From NCBI GenBank assembly GCA_024330215.1, contig JANDLU010000030.1:1-37496 (forward strand): a DNA stretch of 37,496 bases, read 5' to 3'. This stretch comes from Candidatus Gaiellasilicea maunaloa. Its GTDB lineage: Bacteria > Actinomycetota > Thermoleophilia > Gaiellales > Gaiellaceae. Numbering within the stretch: the first letter of the stretch is position 1; each line of letters starts with the position of its first letter. A model generated the notes under the pieces. It made no database searches. It was not told the DNA's origin and was given only the letters and a program-made list of their open reading frames with translations. A program made the translations under genes and the position numbers. This document shows, in pieces, positions 1 through 6,224 of the stretch.

Positions 1-83
1 TGGGAGTCGAACCCACCAAGCCGTGGGTTGCACGACCGGACCGGTTTTGAAGACCGGTTGGGCCACCGGGCCCGTGCCGCTCC
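1..83 (-). tRNA. selC: tRNA-Sec (anticodon TCA), 3' end beyond the window
   Basis: Selenocysteine tRNA read on the minus strand from 83 towards 1. The 5' acceptor strand GGAGCGGC is followed by a long D stem with a short loop (GGGCC-CGGT-GGCCC), an anticodon stem ACCGGT/ACCGGT around the loop CTTCAAA (anticodon TCA), a long variable arm (GTCGTG paired with CACGGC) and a T arm containing GGTTCGACTCC. Long D stem, long variable arm and UCA anticodon together define tRNA-Sec. About a dozen 3' bases (acceptor 3' strand and CCA) lie outside the window. The selA and selB genes that serve this tRNA are in the same window. The 5' part is repeated at 1475-1516. Confidence 0.93.
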
Positions 84-95
84 GCGGCCAGCCTA
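42..95. repeat. Direct repeat, left copy (candidate att site inside tRNA-Sec)
   Basis: Positions 42-84 match 1475-1517 with one mismatch (T46 against C1479), and 89-95 match 1522-1528 in the same register. The repeat runs from the anticodon-stem side of the tRNA-Sec gene through its 5' end to its -10 box. To the left of 42 (tRNA 3' half) there is no match, so the crossover lies in or near the anticodon region. The two copies bound an element of about 1.4 kb. Confidence 0.85.
90..95 (-). promoter_or_regulatory. -10 box of the intact tRNA-Sec gene
   Basis: TAGGCT on the minus strand ends 6 bases before the tRNA 5' end. The same hexamer stands at the same distance from the partial copy at 1516, although four of the bases between differ. 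Conservation of the box across a divergent spacer suggests it is the promoter -10. Confidence 0.55.
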
Positions 96-146
96 ACAAG
101 CGGATTCAACCGCTTCGGAGGCACAAGAAGAGAGGCCCCGTTACCG

Positions 147-173
147 CTCGTCTACCTCTCGTCTACCGCGACG
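147..173. repeat. Arm-like repeat, left copy
   Basis: Contains the 9-mer CTCGTCTAC and then TCTCGTCTAC, a tandem motif. The whole 27 bases recur with one mismatch at 1340-1366, the same orientation, inside the other end of the element. Paired short repeats inside both att sites are what arm-type binding sites of a tyrosine recombinase look like; this role is inferred. The copy overlaps the 3' end of the toxin gene. Confidence 0.6.
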
Positions 174-576
174 ACGCGGAGCGGTGCGCGCAGGGAGGCG
201 CCGGGCGGAGATAGTGCACCCCGTTGAACGGGTCCTCGCCGGGGTGGTCGTCCAGGAATCGGTCCAGGGCAAGAACCATCGGCCCGATCACCTGATCGCC
301 ACGGTGGCGGTTGAACGCGGGCGCCAGCGCGTAGATGACCCCGTGATGCGGTTCGCCAGCGGTCTCGTATTCGAGCCGAGCTGCTTCGTAATCGGCGACG
401 TTATCGGTCACGATCGCGCGCTCGTCGCCCTGAGCGCGCTCGAAGACAACCGGGTCCGGCGTGCTCGAGTAACGGGTTGCGTGCTCGCGCTCCGTCGCTG
501 CGATCACGTCGTGGTCGTGGCGGCGGAGCTGAAAGGCGATCTCGTGGCTCCACATCTCATCGAGCAACAGCCTCAC
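163..576 (-). CDS. DUF5615-family PIN-like toxin
   Basis: A 137-aa protein opening MRLLLDEMWSHEIAFQL, the typical start of the DUF5615 (Mut7-C-like, PIN-fold) family, in which early acidic residues (D6, E7) and a later Asp (IVTDNVADY, near 57-65) form a presumed nuclease site. It overlaps the antitoxin gene by 4 bases (ATGA), so the pair is translationally coupled. The basic Ser/Arg-rich tail after about residue 125 is encoded by the arm-like repeat and may be a by-product of insertion. A paralogous pair sits in the other island (36187-37011). RNase activity is inferred from the fold. Confidence 0.82.
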   Translation of the reverse strand: MRLLLDEMWSHEIAFQLRRHDHDVIAATEREHATRYSSTPDPVVFERAQGDERAIVTDNVADYEAARLEYETAGEPHHGVIYALAPAFNRHRGDQVIGPMVLALDRFLDDHPGEDPFNGVHYLRPAPPCAHRSASSR

Positions 577-992
577 TCGCCGGCCGGAATGGCGAGCAGC
601 GCTCGTAGGCGCGTCGCCGCTTCCTCGTCCTCGTGGATGCGGGCATCAACCTCGTCCGGGTAGGCGCTGTAGTAGCCCACGGCCAGTCGGATCTGGTCTT
701 CGCGCAGGTTCGTGCTTGCCATCAGCAGCTCGATCGGATCGCCGTCACCCAAGCGAGCCTGCGCCAGTCCGCGAACGATCTCCCAGACGTCCGGGCCGTC
801 CGCGAGGGCGGCCCGTCGGCCCGTCGGCCCCGGCCGAAAGACGATCTCGGGGAACTCGCGCATTCGAATTCCCTCGTCGATCAACTGCTCGGCGAGCCGG
901 GAGCGCGGCTGACCCTCTCGGCTGCTCAACTTCTCCAGGCGGGCGAGCACCGCCTCGTCCATCCGGGCCGAGAGCTGTCCTCCACGTGCCAT
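573..992 (-). CDS. RHH antitoxin with DUF433-like C-terminal region
   Basis: Starting at the ATG at 992 gives 139 aa (MARGGQLSARMDEAVLARL). The N-terminal 50 residues look like a ribbon-helix-helix DNA-binding domain. The C-terminal half contains PDVWEIV and then LREDQIRLAVGYYSAYPDEVDARI, resembling DUF433-type antitoxin segments. It lies just upstream of, and overlaps, the DUF5615 toxin. Upstream in-frame codons to 1043 exist, but the -10 hexamer TACAAT ends 6 bases before this ATG, which fits a leaderless message. Probably autoregulated, as is usual for RHH antitoxins; no operator was identified. Confidence 0.8.
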   Translation of the reverse strand: MARGGQLSARMDEAVLARLEKLSSREGQPRSRLAEQLIDEGIRMREFPEIVFRPGPTGRRAALADGPDVWEIVRGLAQARLGDGDPIELLMASTNLREDQIRLAVGYYSAYPDEVDARIHEDEEAATRLRALLAIPAGE

Positions 993-998
993 GCCCCG

Positions 999-1004
999 AT
1001 TGTA
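999..1004 (-). promoter_or_regulatory. -10 box TACAAT of the toxin-antitoxin operon
   Basis: TACAAT on the minus strand, 6 bases before the antitoxin ATG. No convincing -35 at normal spacing was seen. Confidence 0.55.
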
Positions 1005-1054
1005 GCGCCTTGCACCACGCTGCACTACAACTCGCCGGTCCACTTGTTACCCGA

Positions 1055-1198
1055 CTACGTCACCTCGGCGGCGGACGCGCGGAGCGGGTCGAATCGGCGC
1101 GCCGCCTCGGCGAGCCCGTCCGCCATCAGATGGCCGTAGACGCGTAGCGTGATGCTGGGATCGGCATGGCCGGCAACACGCGCAACCTGGAGGACGCG
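1055..1198 (-). pseudogene. Tyrosine recombinase, C-terminal remnant
   Basis: The last 47 residues read as the end of a tyrosine recombinase: VARVAGHADPSITLRVYGHL carries the family's GHAD...ITxxxYxH block with the nucleophile Tyr, followed by ADGLAEAARRFDPL. No upstream catalytic Arg box or HxxR motif is found; the reading frame continues to 1417 but without recognisable family sequence. It is therefore the tail of an integrase that has lost most of its gene, consistent with a dead or decayed element between the two tRNA-Sec copies. Confidence 0.75.
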
Positions 1199-1339
1199 CG
1201 CGGTGTCGTCGCCGGAGTGATCGGACTCACCCTGGTTGGCAGTACAGCGATAGTCCCCGTCAGTGCTGCGATCGCGCTCCTTCTTGTAGCTGCGGCCTGG
1301 GAGGCAGGCTTCATCCGCAAAAGCCTTGAGGCGCCGTTC

Positions 1340-1366
1340 CTCGTCTACTTCTCGTCTACCGCGACG
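1340..1366. repeat. Arm-like repeat, right copy
   Basis: 26 of 27 bases match 147-173 in direct orientation. It lies about 110 bases inside the right tRNA-Sec repeat, against about 50 bases for the left copy, in keeping with asymmetric arm sites. Confidence 0.6.
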
Positions 1367-1474
1367 GGCCGGAAATGGCCCGTACGCTAACGGACGGCGT
1401 TCATACGGCCAGAGCAAAAAACCTGCTCAGAAGCATCATCTCCGAAGTGAACGGAAGCGGTTCATCCGACGTGT

Positions 1475-1528
1475 CGGTCTTGAAGACCGGTTGGGCCACC
1501 GGGCCCGTGCCGCTCCGAAATCAGCCTA
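1475..1528. repeat. Direct repeat, right copy: 5' fragment of tRNA-Sec
   Basis: On the minus strand this is the 5' part of a tRNA-Sec gene: GGAGCGGC, the long D arm and the anticodon loop CTTCAA, after which similarity to the left copy stops. The -10 box TAGGCT (1523-1528) overlaps the stop codon of the DUF3179 gene. The fragment lacks variable arm, T arm and 3' acceptor and cannot make a tRNA. It is probably the original 5' half, separated from its 3' half by the insertion. Confidence 0.85.
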
Positions 1529-2932
1529 GCGACCCGTCCAGAGCGCGGTGTCGGGATGGAACTGGCTCCACGCGAACCAGAACGCCTGATGCGCGGGTAG
1601 CTCCTCGCCGCCGCCGGTCCCGTTGCTTCGGCGGGCGCGGAGGCCGCCGCCGTCGGCGAAGAGCTCGACGCCGGCGAGCACGACCTGGTCGCCGCTCGCA
1701 ACCGCGGCCCGCGCCCGATCGGCGCGGAAGGCGACGGGACGTCCGTCAGGGGCGATTACGCCGACGATCTCCACCTGCACGGGCAGCCGCGGGTCGGCGT
1801 CGCCGATCGGGAAGATCGGCCCGTCATCGTCGCGCCCGCGCAGCGGATCCTCGTCGTAGGAGCGTCCGATCCCGCCGTCCTGCGCAACGATCCTCGTCTC
1901 GGGATGGGCGCGCTTCCACGCGCCCCAGGTGCTCGAGACGACAGTCACCTGCTCGAGCACCACCCCGGCATCCTGCAACGGCCCAGAGAGCGCCCGGCCG
2001 GTGAAGGTGTCGAAGACCGACCGGCTCCGCAGGTCGTACATCACCTTGTTCGAGCGCGAGAGCAGGCCCGACGTGCGGATCACGGGCGGCTCGACACCGG
2101 CAGGAACCGAGTCGACCAGATACGCCTGCGCGGAGCGGCAGAGAGTGCAGTAGGGGATGCCGAGCCGCCGCCCGCCGATCGTGACGTTGACGACCTCGTG
2201 CACCTCCATGATGTTCTTCGGAAAGGCGACCGCCTCGCCGCCGACGACGACGCCGAAGACAAGCCGCTCGTCGGGATACCAGGCGCCGCCGTCCGCGCCC
2301 GTCAGAGCCGGATCGTCGAGCGCCGGAATGCAGCCGCGCGCGCACGGGCTCGTGTCGCCGGGGCTGCGATCGTCGATCAAGACGCCGCCCCACGCGACGA
2401 GCCGCCAGTCGATCTCCGAGTCGACGTCGGCGAAGAACGGCTTCCAGCCCGGCTCGAGCGCCGTGTACAGCTCGGCCTTCCGCTCCCGATAGCGCGGCGG
2501 TGCGGGCAGCTCCCAGGCGATCAGGTGATCCGTCACGGTCCGCCAGGCGCTCTCCGAGAAGAGCGGATCCTTGCGGACGTCGACCCCGGTCAGGCGCTCG
2601 AAAGCCTCGACGAGCCTGCGCTCCTCGTCGCCTCCCTGGTAGAAGCGCAGGAGATCGGAGACGAGCCAGCCGAGGCGAGCATCCCGCGAGCCGCCGATCG
2701 CGTTCAGCGCCTCGGGATCGAGGATGCCGACGGCCGCCGAGGGCAGCAGGCGAGCGAGCGCCTCGTCCACCGACCGTGTAAGCGGCTCGTCGATGACGAT
2801 CGGCGGGGCGGGAAAGTCGTAGCTGCGCTGTGTCGTCGTCGCCGACGCTTGCCTGTCTCGCTCCTCGCCTCCTGCGCAACCGGAGGAGAGGAGCAGGATC
2901 GTTGCGACGAACGCACCGGCAGCGAGCCTCAT
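1526..2932 (-). CDS. DUF3179 domain lipoprotein
   Basis: A 468-aa exported protein. The N-terminus (MRLAAGAFVATILLLSSGCAGG) is a signal peptide with lipobox LSSGC, so it should be lipid-anchored on the outside of the membrane. The C-terminal half matches DUF3179: PYCTLCRSAQAYLVDS with its CxxC, then SGLLSRSNKVMYDLRSRS, FTGRALSGPL and STWGAWKRAHPETRIV. The CTLC pair suggests metal or redox chemistry, but the family has no firm function known to me. The -10-like TATGTT ends 9 bases before the ATG, giving almost no leader. Its TAG stop overlaps the -10 box of the tRNA-Sec fragment. Confidence 0.85.
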   Translation of the reverse strand: MRLAAGAFVATILLLSSGCAGGEERDRQASATTTQRSYDFPAPPIVIDEPLTRSVDEALARLLPSAAVGILDPEALNAIGGSRDARLGWLVSDLLRFYQGGDEERRLVEAFERLTGVDVRKDPLFSESAWRTVTDHLIAWELPAPPRYRERKAELYTALEPGWKPFFADVDSEIDWRLVAWGGVLIDDRSPGDTSPCARGCIPALDDPALTGADGGAWYPDERLVFGVVVGGEAVAFPKNIMEVHEVVNVTIGGRRLGIPYCTLCRSAQAYLVDSVPAGVEPPVIRTSGLLSRSNKVMYDLRSRSVFDTFTGRALSGPLQDAGVVLEQVTVVSSTWGAWKRAHPETRIVAQDGGIGRSYDEDPLRGRDDDGPIFPIGDADPRLPVQVEIVGVIAPDGRPVAFRADRARAAVASGDQVVLAGVELFADGGGLRARRSNGTGGGEELPAHQAFWFAWSQFHPDTALWTGR

Positions 2933-3042
2933 CGTGCAGTGAACATAACCGCGCCACGGCGGGATGACGCTTACGTTTTCCGAAATTCGGCCGATGGGGC
3001 GATGGGAGGAACGCTCGAGGCGCTGTCGTAGGGGCAGCGACG

Positions 3043-4239
3043 ATGTCGGTCAAGACCTACGACGACCCGCGGCTTCGCGAGCAGCGACCCGTCATCGATC
3101 GGCACAGGGCGGCTCGTGGGGCACGGCTCGCGGGCGCCGGCTTCTTCCTGGCGCTGGCCGCCGTCGTCGTACTCACGCTCGCGAGCAGCGACTCGGACGC
3201 GGGCTCCGGCGCCGCAGCGCTCCCGGAACGCGCTGCCTCGCGCAGCGTTGCGCCGGCCGGCGGCGCAGCACGTCGCTCGGCCGGAGTGGCGATCGCCGCG
3301 ACGGGCGACATCACGCTGGGATCGACTCCGGTGCTGCCGCCGGACGGCGCCCGCGCCCTCTTCGCCGACGTCGAGCGCGAGCTTCGCGGCGACCTCGTCC
3401 TCGGCAACCTCGAAACCGCGCTGACGGACTCAGGAACGTCCAAGTGCGGCCCCGGGAGCACGAGCTGCTTCAGCTTTCGCGCGCCTCCCGCGTACGCCCG
3501 GCGCCTGGAGGAGGCGGGCTTCACGATGCTCAATCTCGCGAACAACCATTCCTTCGACTTCGGCGCCGCCGGTCAGACCGAGACGGTCGAGGCGCTCGAT
3601 ACGGCGCGGCTCGGTCATACCGGCCGTCCCGGCGAGGTCGCGTACGAGCAGGGCGGGACCGTACGAGTCGCCGTCCTCGGCTTCGCTCCCTATCCCTGGG
3701 CACAGAGCATGCTCGATCTCGACGCCGCGAGGCGGCTCGTCAGCCGTGCCGCGGCGACTGCGGACCTCGTCGTCGTGACGGTGCACGCCGGCGCCGAAGG
3801 GAACGCGGCCACGCGCGTCCCGCACGGACCCGAGCACTACGCCGGCGAGGCGCGAGGCGATTCCCGGGCGTTCGCCCACGCCGTCGTCGACGCGGGCGCC
3901 GATCTCGTCGTCGGCCACGTGCCGCACGTCCTGCGCGGAATCGAGTGGTACCGCGGCCGACTCGTCGCCTATAGCCTCGGCAACTTCTCCTCCTACCGGA
4001 ACCTCGCGCTCTCCGGCCCCTCCGGGATCGGCGGCATTCTCCAGGTGTCGCTCGGCGGCGACGGCGCCTGGCGCGGCGGGCGGCTCGTCCCCGTCCGCCT
4101 GGTAGGAGACGGAACGCCGCTGCTCGACCCGCTCGGCGCAGCCGTCGACGCAGTTCACTCGCTCTCGCACGCCGACTTCGGCCCGAATGCCGTCCGCGTC
4201 GCCGACGACGGCGCGCTCGGTCCGCCTTCGCCTGGCTAG
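3043..4239 (+). CDS. CapA family metallophosphatase-like protein
   Basis: A 398-aa protein with a short cytoplasmic segment, a membrane anchor at about residues 26-46 and an extracellular CapA (PGA_cap) domain. Family motifs seen: ATGDITLG near 86-93, LGNLETALT, LNLANNHSFDFG, VVTVHAGAE and VVGHVPHVLRGIEWYRG, then YSLGNFSSY. CapA proteins share the calcineurin-like phosphoesterase fold and take part in poly-gamma-glutamate or other surface polymer export; no capBC partners are nearby, so the substrate is unknown. The ATG has AGGGG about 7 bases upstream. The gene is divergent from the DUF3179 lipoprotein and overlaps the end of the next minus-strand gene by 4 bases. Confidence 0.87.
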   Translation: MSVKTYDDPRLREQRPVIDRHRAARGARLAGAGFFLALAAVVVLTLASSDSDAGSGAAALPERAASRSVAPAGGAARRSAGVAIAATGDITLGSTPVLPPDGARALFADVERELRGDLVLGNLETALTDSGTSKCGPGSTSCFSFRAPPAYARRLEEAGFTMLNLANNHSFDFGAAGQTETVEALDTARLGHTGRPGEVAYEQGGTVRVAVLGFAPYPWAQSMLDLDAARRLVSRAAATADLVVVTVHAGAEGNAATRVPHGPEHYAGEARGDSRAFAHAVVDAGADLVVGHVPHVLRGIEWYRGRLVAYSLGNFSSYRNLALSGPSGIGGILQVSLGGDGAWRGGRLVPVRLVGDGTPLLDPLGAAVDAVHSLSHADFGPNAVRVADDGALGPPSPG

Positions 4240-5030
4240 CGCAAGGTCGGCAACCTCGCGGTGTCCGTGCCGAGCCAGCGCTTTCGCAGCCGCTCGAGGG
4301 TGCCGTCGGCCACAAGCCCTCGGAGCGCCGCGTCGAGCCGCGGACGCAGCGGGCTTCCCCGTTCGAGCGCGATCGCGTAGCGCTCATTGGTCACGATCCG
4401 CCCGGCGAGCGCGCCGTAGCGATCCGGCGCCTGCCGGCGGAGCACCGCGAGCGCGGGCGCGTCGAAGACGATCGCGTCGCAGCGCTTGGTGAAGAGCTCG
4501 TACGAGAGCTTCGACGGATTCTCCAGCAGTCGCGGCTTCCTCCTCGGCTTGATCCGGTCGAGGACGAGCTGGCCGCCGGTGCTGGCGCGCTCCGCGCAGA
4601 GCTGGAGCGAGCGCAACGCGGCGAGCGAGCCCGGCCGGGGCAGTCCGGCGCGGACGAGCACCCCCTGGTCGACCGCAAGATACGGCGACGAGAAATCGAC
4701 CCGCTTCGCGCGCGCCGACGTGACGGAGATCTGCGCCAGCGCCACGTCCCACTCCTTGCGGCCGGCCACGAGGAGCGTCGAGAAGAGCGGCTCGTTGACG
4801 AAGCGCACTCGCCGGAGCTCGAGCCGCTTCGCGAGCTCTCGTGCGAGATCGATCTCGAAGCCCTTGGCGAAGACGACGTCTCGCCCGCGCACCGCGCCGA
4901 CCTGGAAGCCGGCGCTCGGCATTGCGAGTCCGACGAGGAGCTCGCCCGGAGTCTTCGTCGGAGGGGCCGCAGCGCTCGCCGGAAGGACGAGGGTCGCCGC
5001 GATGGCGAGCGCTGCAACCAGCGATCTCAT
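4236..5030 (-). CDS. Extracellular solute-binding protein, family 3
   Basis: A 264-aa protein with signal peptide MRSLVAALAIAATLVLPASA and a family 3 (SBP_bac_3) fold: GFEIDLARELAKRLELRRVRFVNEPLFSTLLVAGRKEWDVALAQISVTSARAKRVDFSSPYLAVDQGVLV is the usual pattern of polar amino acid binding proteins. No permease or ATPase gene lies beside it, so it either works with a distant ABC transporter or as a sensor. Its ATG overlaps the TGA of the upstream L,D-transpeptidase gene (ATGA), so translation is coupled; the pairing with a cell-wall enzyme suggests a wall-related ligand, but that is conjecture. Confidence 0.86.
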   Translation of the reverse strand: MRSLVAALAIAATLVLPASAAAPPTKTPGELLVGLAMPSAGFQVGAVRGRDVVFAKGFEIDLARELAKRLELRRVRFVNEPLFSTLLVAGRKEWDVALAQISVTSARAKRVDFSSPYLAVDQGVLVRAGLPRPGSLAALRSLQLCAERASTGGQLVLDRIKPRRKPRLLENPSKLSYELFTKRCDAIVFDAPALAVLRRQAPDRYGALAGRIVTNERYAIALERGSPLRPRLDAALRGLVADGTLERLRKRWLGTDTARLPTLR

Positions 5031-6106
5031 CGGGAGCGCCCGATCACGGTCACGAGCGTCCCGAAGGGCGTCTGGCGGTAGAGCCACTCGGCGTCCCAGC
5101 TCGGGATGCGAACGCAGCCGTGCGACGCCGGCTCGGGCGGCACGTCCGGGTACTCGTGGAATGCGTAGCCGCCGATGATGTAGATCGCCCACGGAAGCCA
5201 CACCTTGTAGGGGACCGACCAGGAACGCTCCTCCTTGCGTGCGACCTTCCAGGAGCCGATGAGAGTCTCGAAGCCCGGCTTGCCGGTCGAGGCGTCCAAG
5301 ACGCGCGTCACACGGTCGCCCTCGATCACGAGCGTGAGCTGGCGGTCGAGCAGGACCTCGAGCCGACGGCCTGCGGCTCGCCCGATCGGCGCCGGCCGGC
5401 TTGCGGTAGCGAGGGCAGCCAGGGTGGCCGGTCCGGCGGCGCCGTCGCGGGTGAGGCCCGCCCACTTCTGGAACGCGACCACGGCCGACGTGGTACGCGG
5501 CCCGGTCTTCCCGTCCACGGCGTCGCGCGTGAGGAAGCCGAGCTCGTCCAGGCGCTGCTGTAACGCCCGAATCTGCTCGGACTGGCCGCCCGACGGCGGC
5601 TCGGGTGTCGACGGAGGCGGGACGTTCGGCGCCGCAACCGTCTTGGCGGTCAGCGGGTAGCGCGTGACGATCCCGGGAAAGAGGCCGAGCGGGGTCCCGC
5701 CCTTGACGAGGAGCCTGACTGAACGCACGTTCGGGAATCGGGTGGCGGTGAGGACGACCTGCGCGACGCGGGCCGAGAGGCTCTCCACGCTCGTGCCGGC
5801 GGCGAACTTCTCGCCGAGGTCGAGCGTGGCGACACCGTCGTCGAGCCGGACCGAGCGCAGCGGCGTTCCCGCCGGAACCTGGGTCGTGAGCTCGCGCTTC
5901 GCCTCGGCCGTCGTCGGTCCGGCGAGCAACGCGCGCACCGCCGCTTCGAGGGACGAGCCAGGCCGCTCGACGTAGCCGATCTGCTCACCCCGGAGGAACG
6001 CGACCTCGACGGCTCGAGCGGCAGCGGGAGCTCCGGCAGCAACAGAGGTGAATCCGACCGCGACGAGGATCGAGAGCGCAGCCGACGCAGAGGCGAACCT
6101 GGACAG
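5027..6106 (-). CDS. GerMN - peptidoglycan-binding - L,D-transpeptidase protein (CTG start)
   Basis: From a CTG at 6106 this is 359 aa: a signal peptide (SRFASASAALSILVAVGF), a GerMN domain (about 35-135; VEVAFLRGEQIGYVERP, VRALLAGPTTAEAKREL), a PG_binding_1 domain (about 175-235; IRALQQRLDELGFL) and a YkuD L,D-transpeptidase domain ending in ASHGCVRIP, with the catalytic Cys. It should crosslink or anchor peptidoglycan outside the membrane. The nearest standard start (GTG, 5938) would delete the signal peptide and half of GerMN. No ATG, GTG or TTG lies in frame between 5938 and the in-frame stop at 6116-6118. The CTG follows TAGGAT by exactly 6 bases, like the other leaderless starts here. 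Confidence 0.85.
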   Translation of the reverse strand: MSRFASASAALSILVAVGFTSVAAGAPAAARAVEVAFLRGEQIGYVERPGSSLEAAVRALLAGPTTAEAKRELTTQVPAGTPLRSVRLDDGVATLDLGEKFAAGTSVESLSARVAQVVLTATRFPNVRSVRLLVKGGTPLGLFPGIVTRYPLTAKTVAAPNVPPPSTPEPPSGGQSEQIRALQQRLDELGFLTRDAVDGKTGPRTTSAVVAFQKWAGLTRDGAAGPATLAALATASRPAPIGRAAGRRLEVLLDRQLTLVIEGDRVTRVLDASTGKPGFETLIGSWKVARKEERSWSVPYKVWLPWAIYIIGGYAFHEYPDVPPEPASHGCVRIPSWDAEWLYRQTPFGTLVTVIGRSR

Positions 6107-6112
6107 AGGTCG

Positions 6113-6118
6113 ATCCTA
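6113..6118 (-). promoter_or_regulatory. -10 box TAGGAT before the CTG start
   Basis: TAGGAT on the minus strand ends 6 bases before CTG at 6106. AGGA inside it could instead act as a Shine-Dalgarno at a spacing of 7; the sequence fits both readings. Confidence 0.5.
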
Positions 6119-6224
6119 GCCGTAGTCACAGAGACGGCCCGACCGGTTGAACCTGGGTTGTGCTGCTCGGTCCCGTCCTGCGAAACTGGTGCTTCCAATC
6201 ACGCTCGTCGCTCGAGGAGGTCCG

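Noticed and set aside
147-173. CRISPR-like or tandem repeat array near the left edge
   Set aside because: Only two units and no spacers; better explained as an arm-type site. No CRISPR array was seen anywhere in the window.
184-1147. Several long plus-strand open frames over the toxin and antitoxin genes
   Set aside because: They are antisense shadows of the minus-strand genes, rich in Arg/Ser/Ala with no family features; GC-rich DNA opens all frames.
1904-3031. 375-aa plus-strand open frame over the DUF3179 gene
   Set aside because: The minus-strand protein has a lipobox and clear domain motifs; the plus frame has none.
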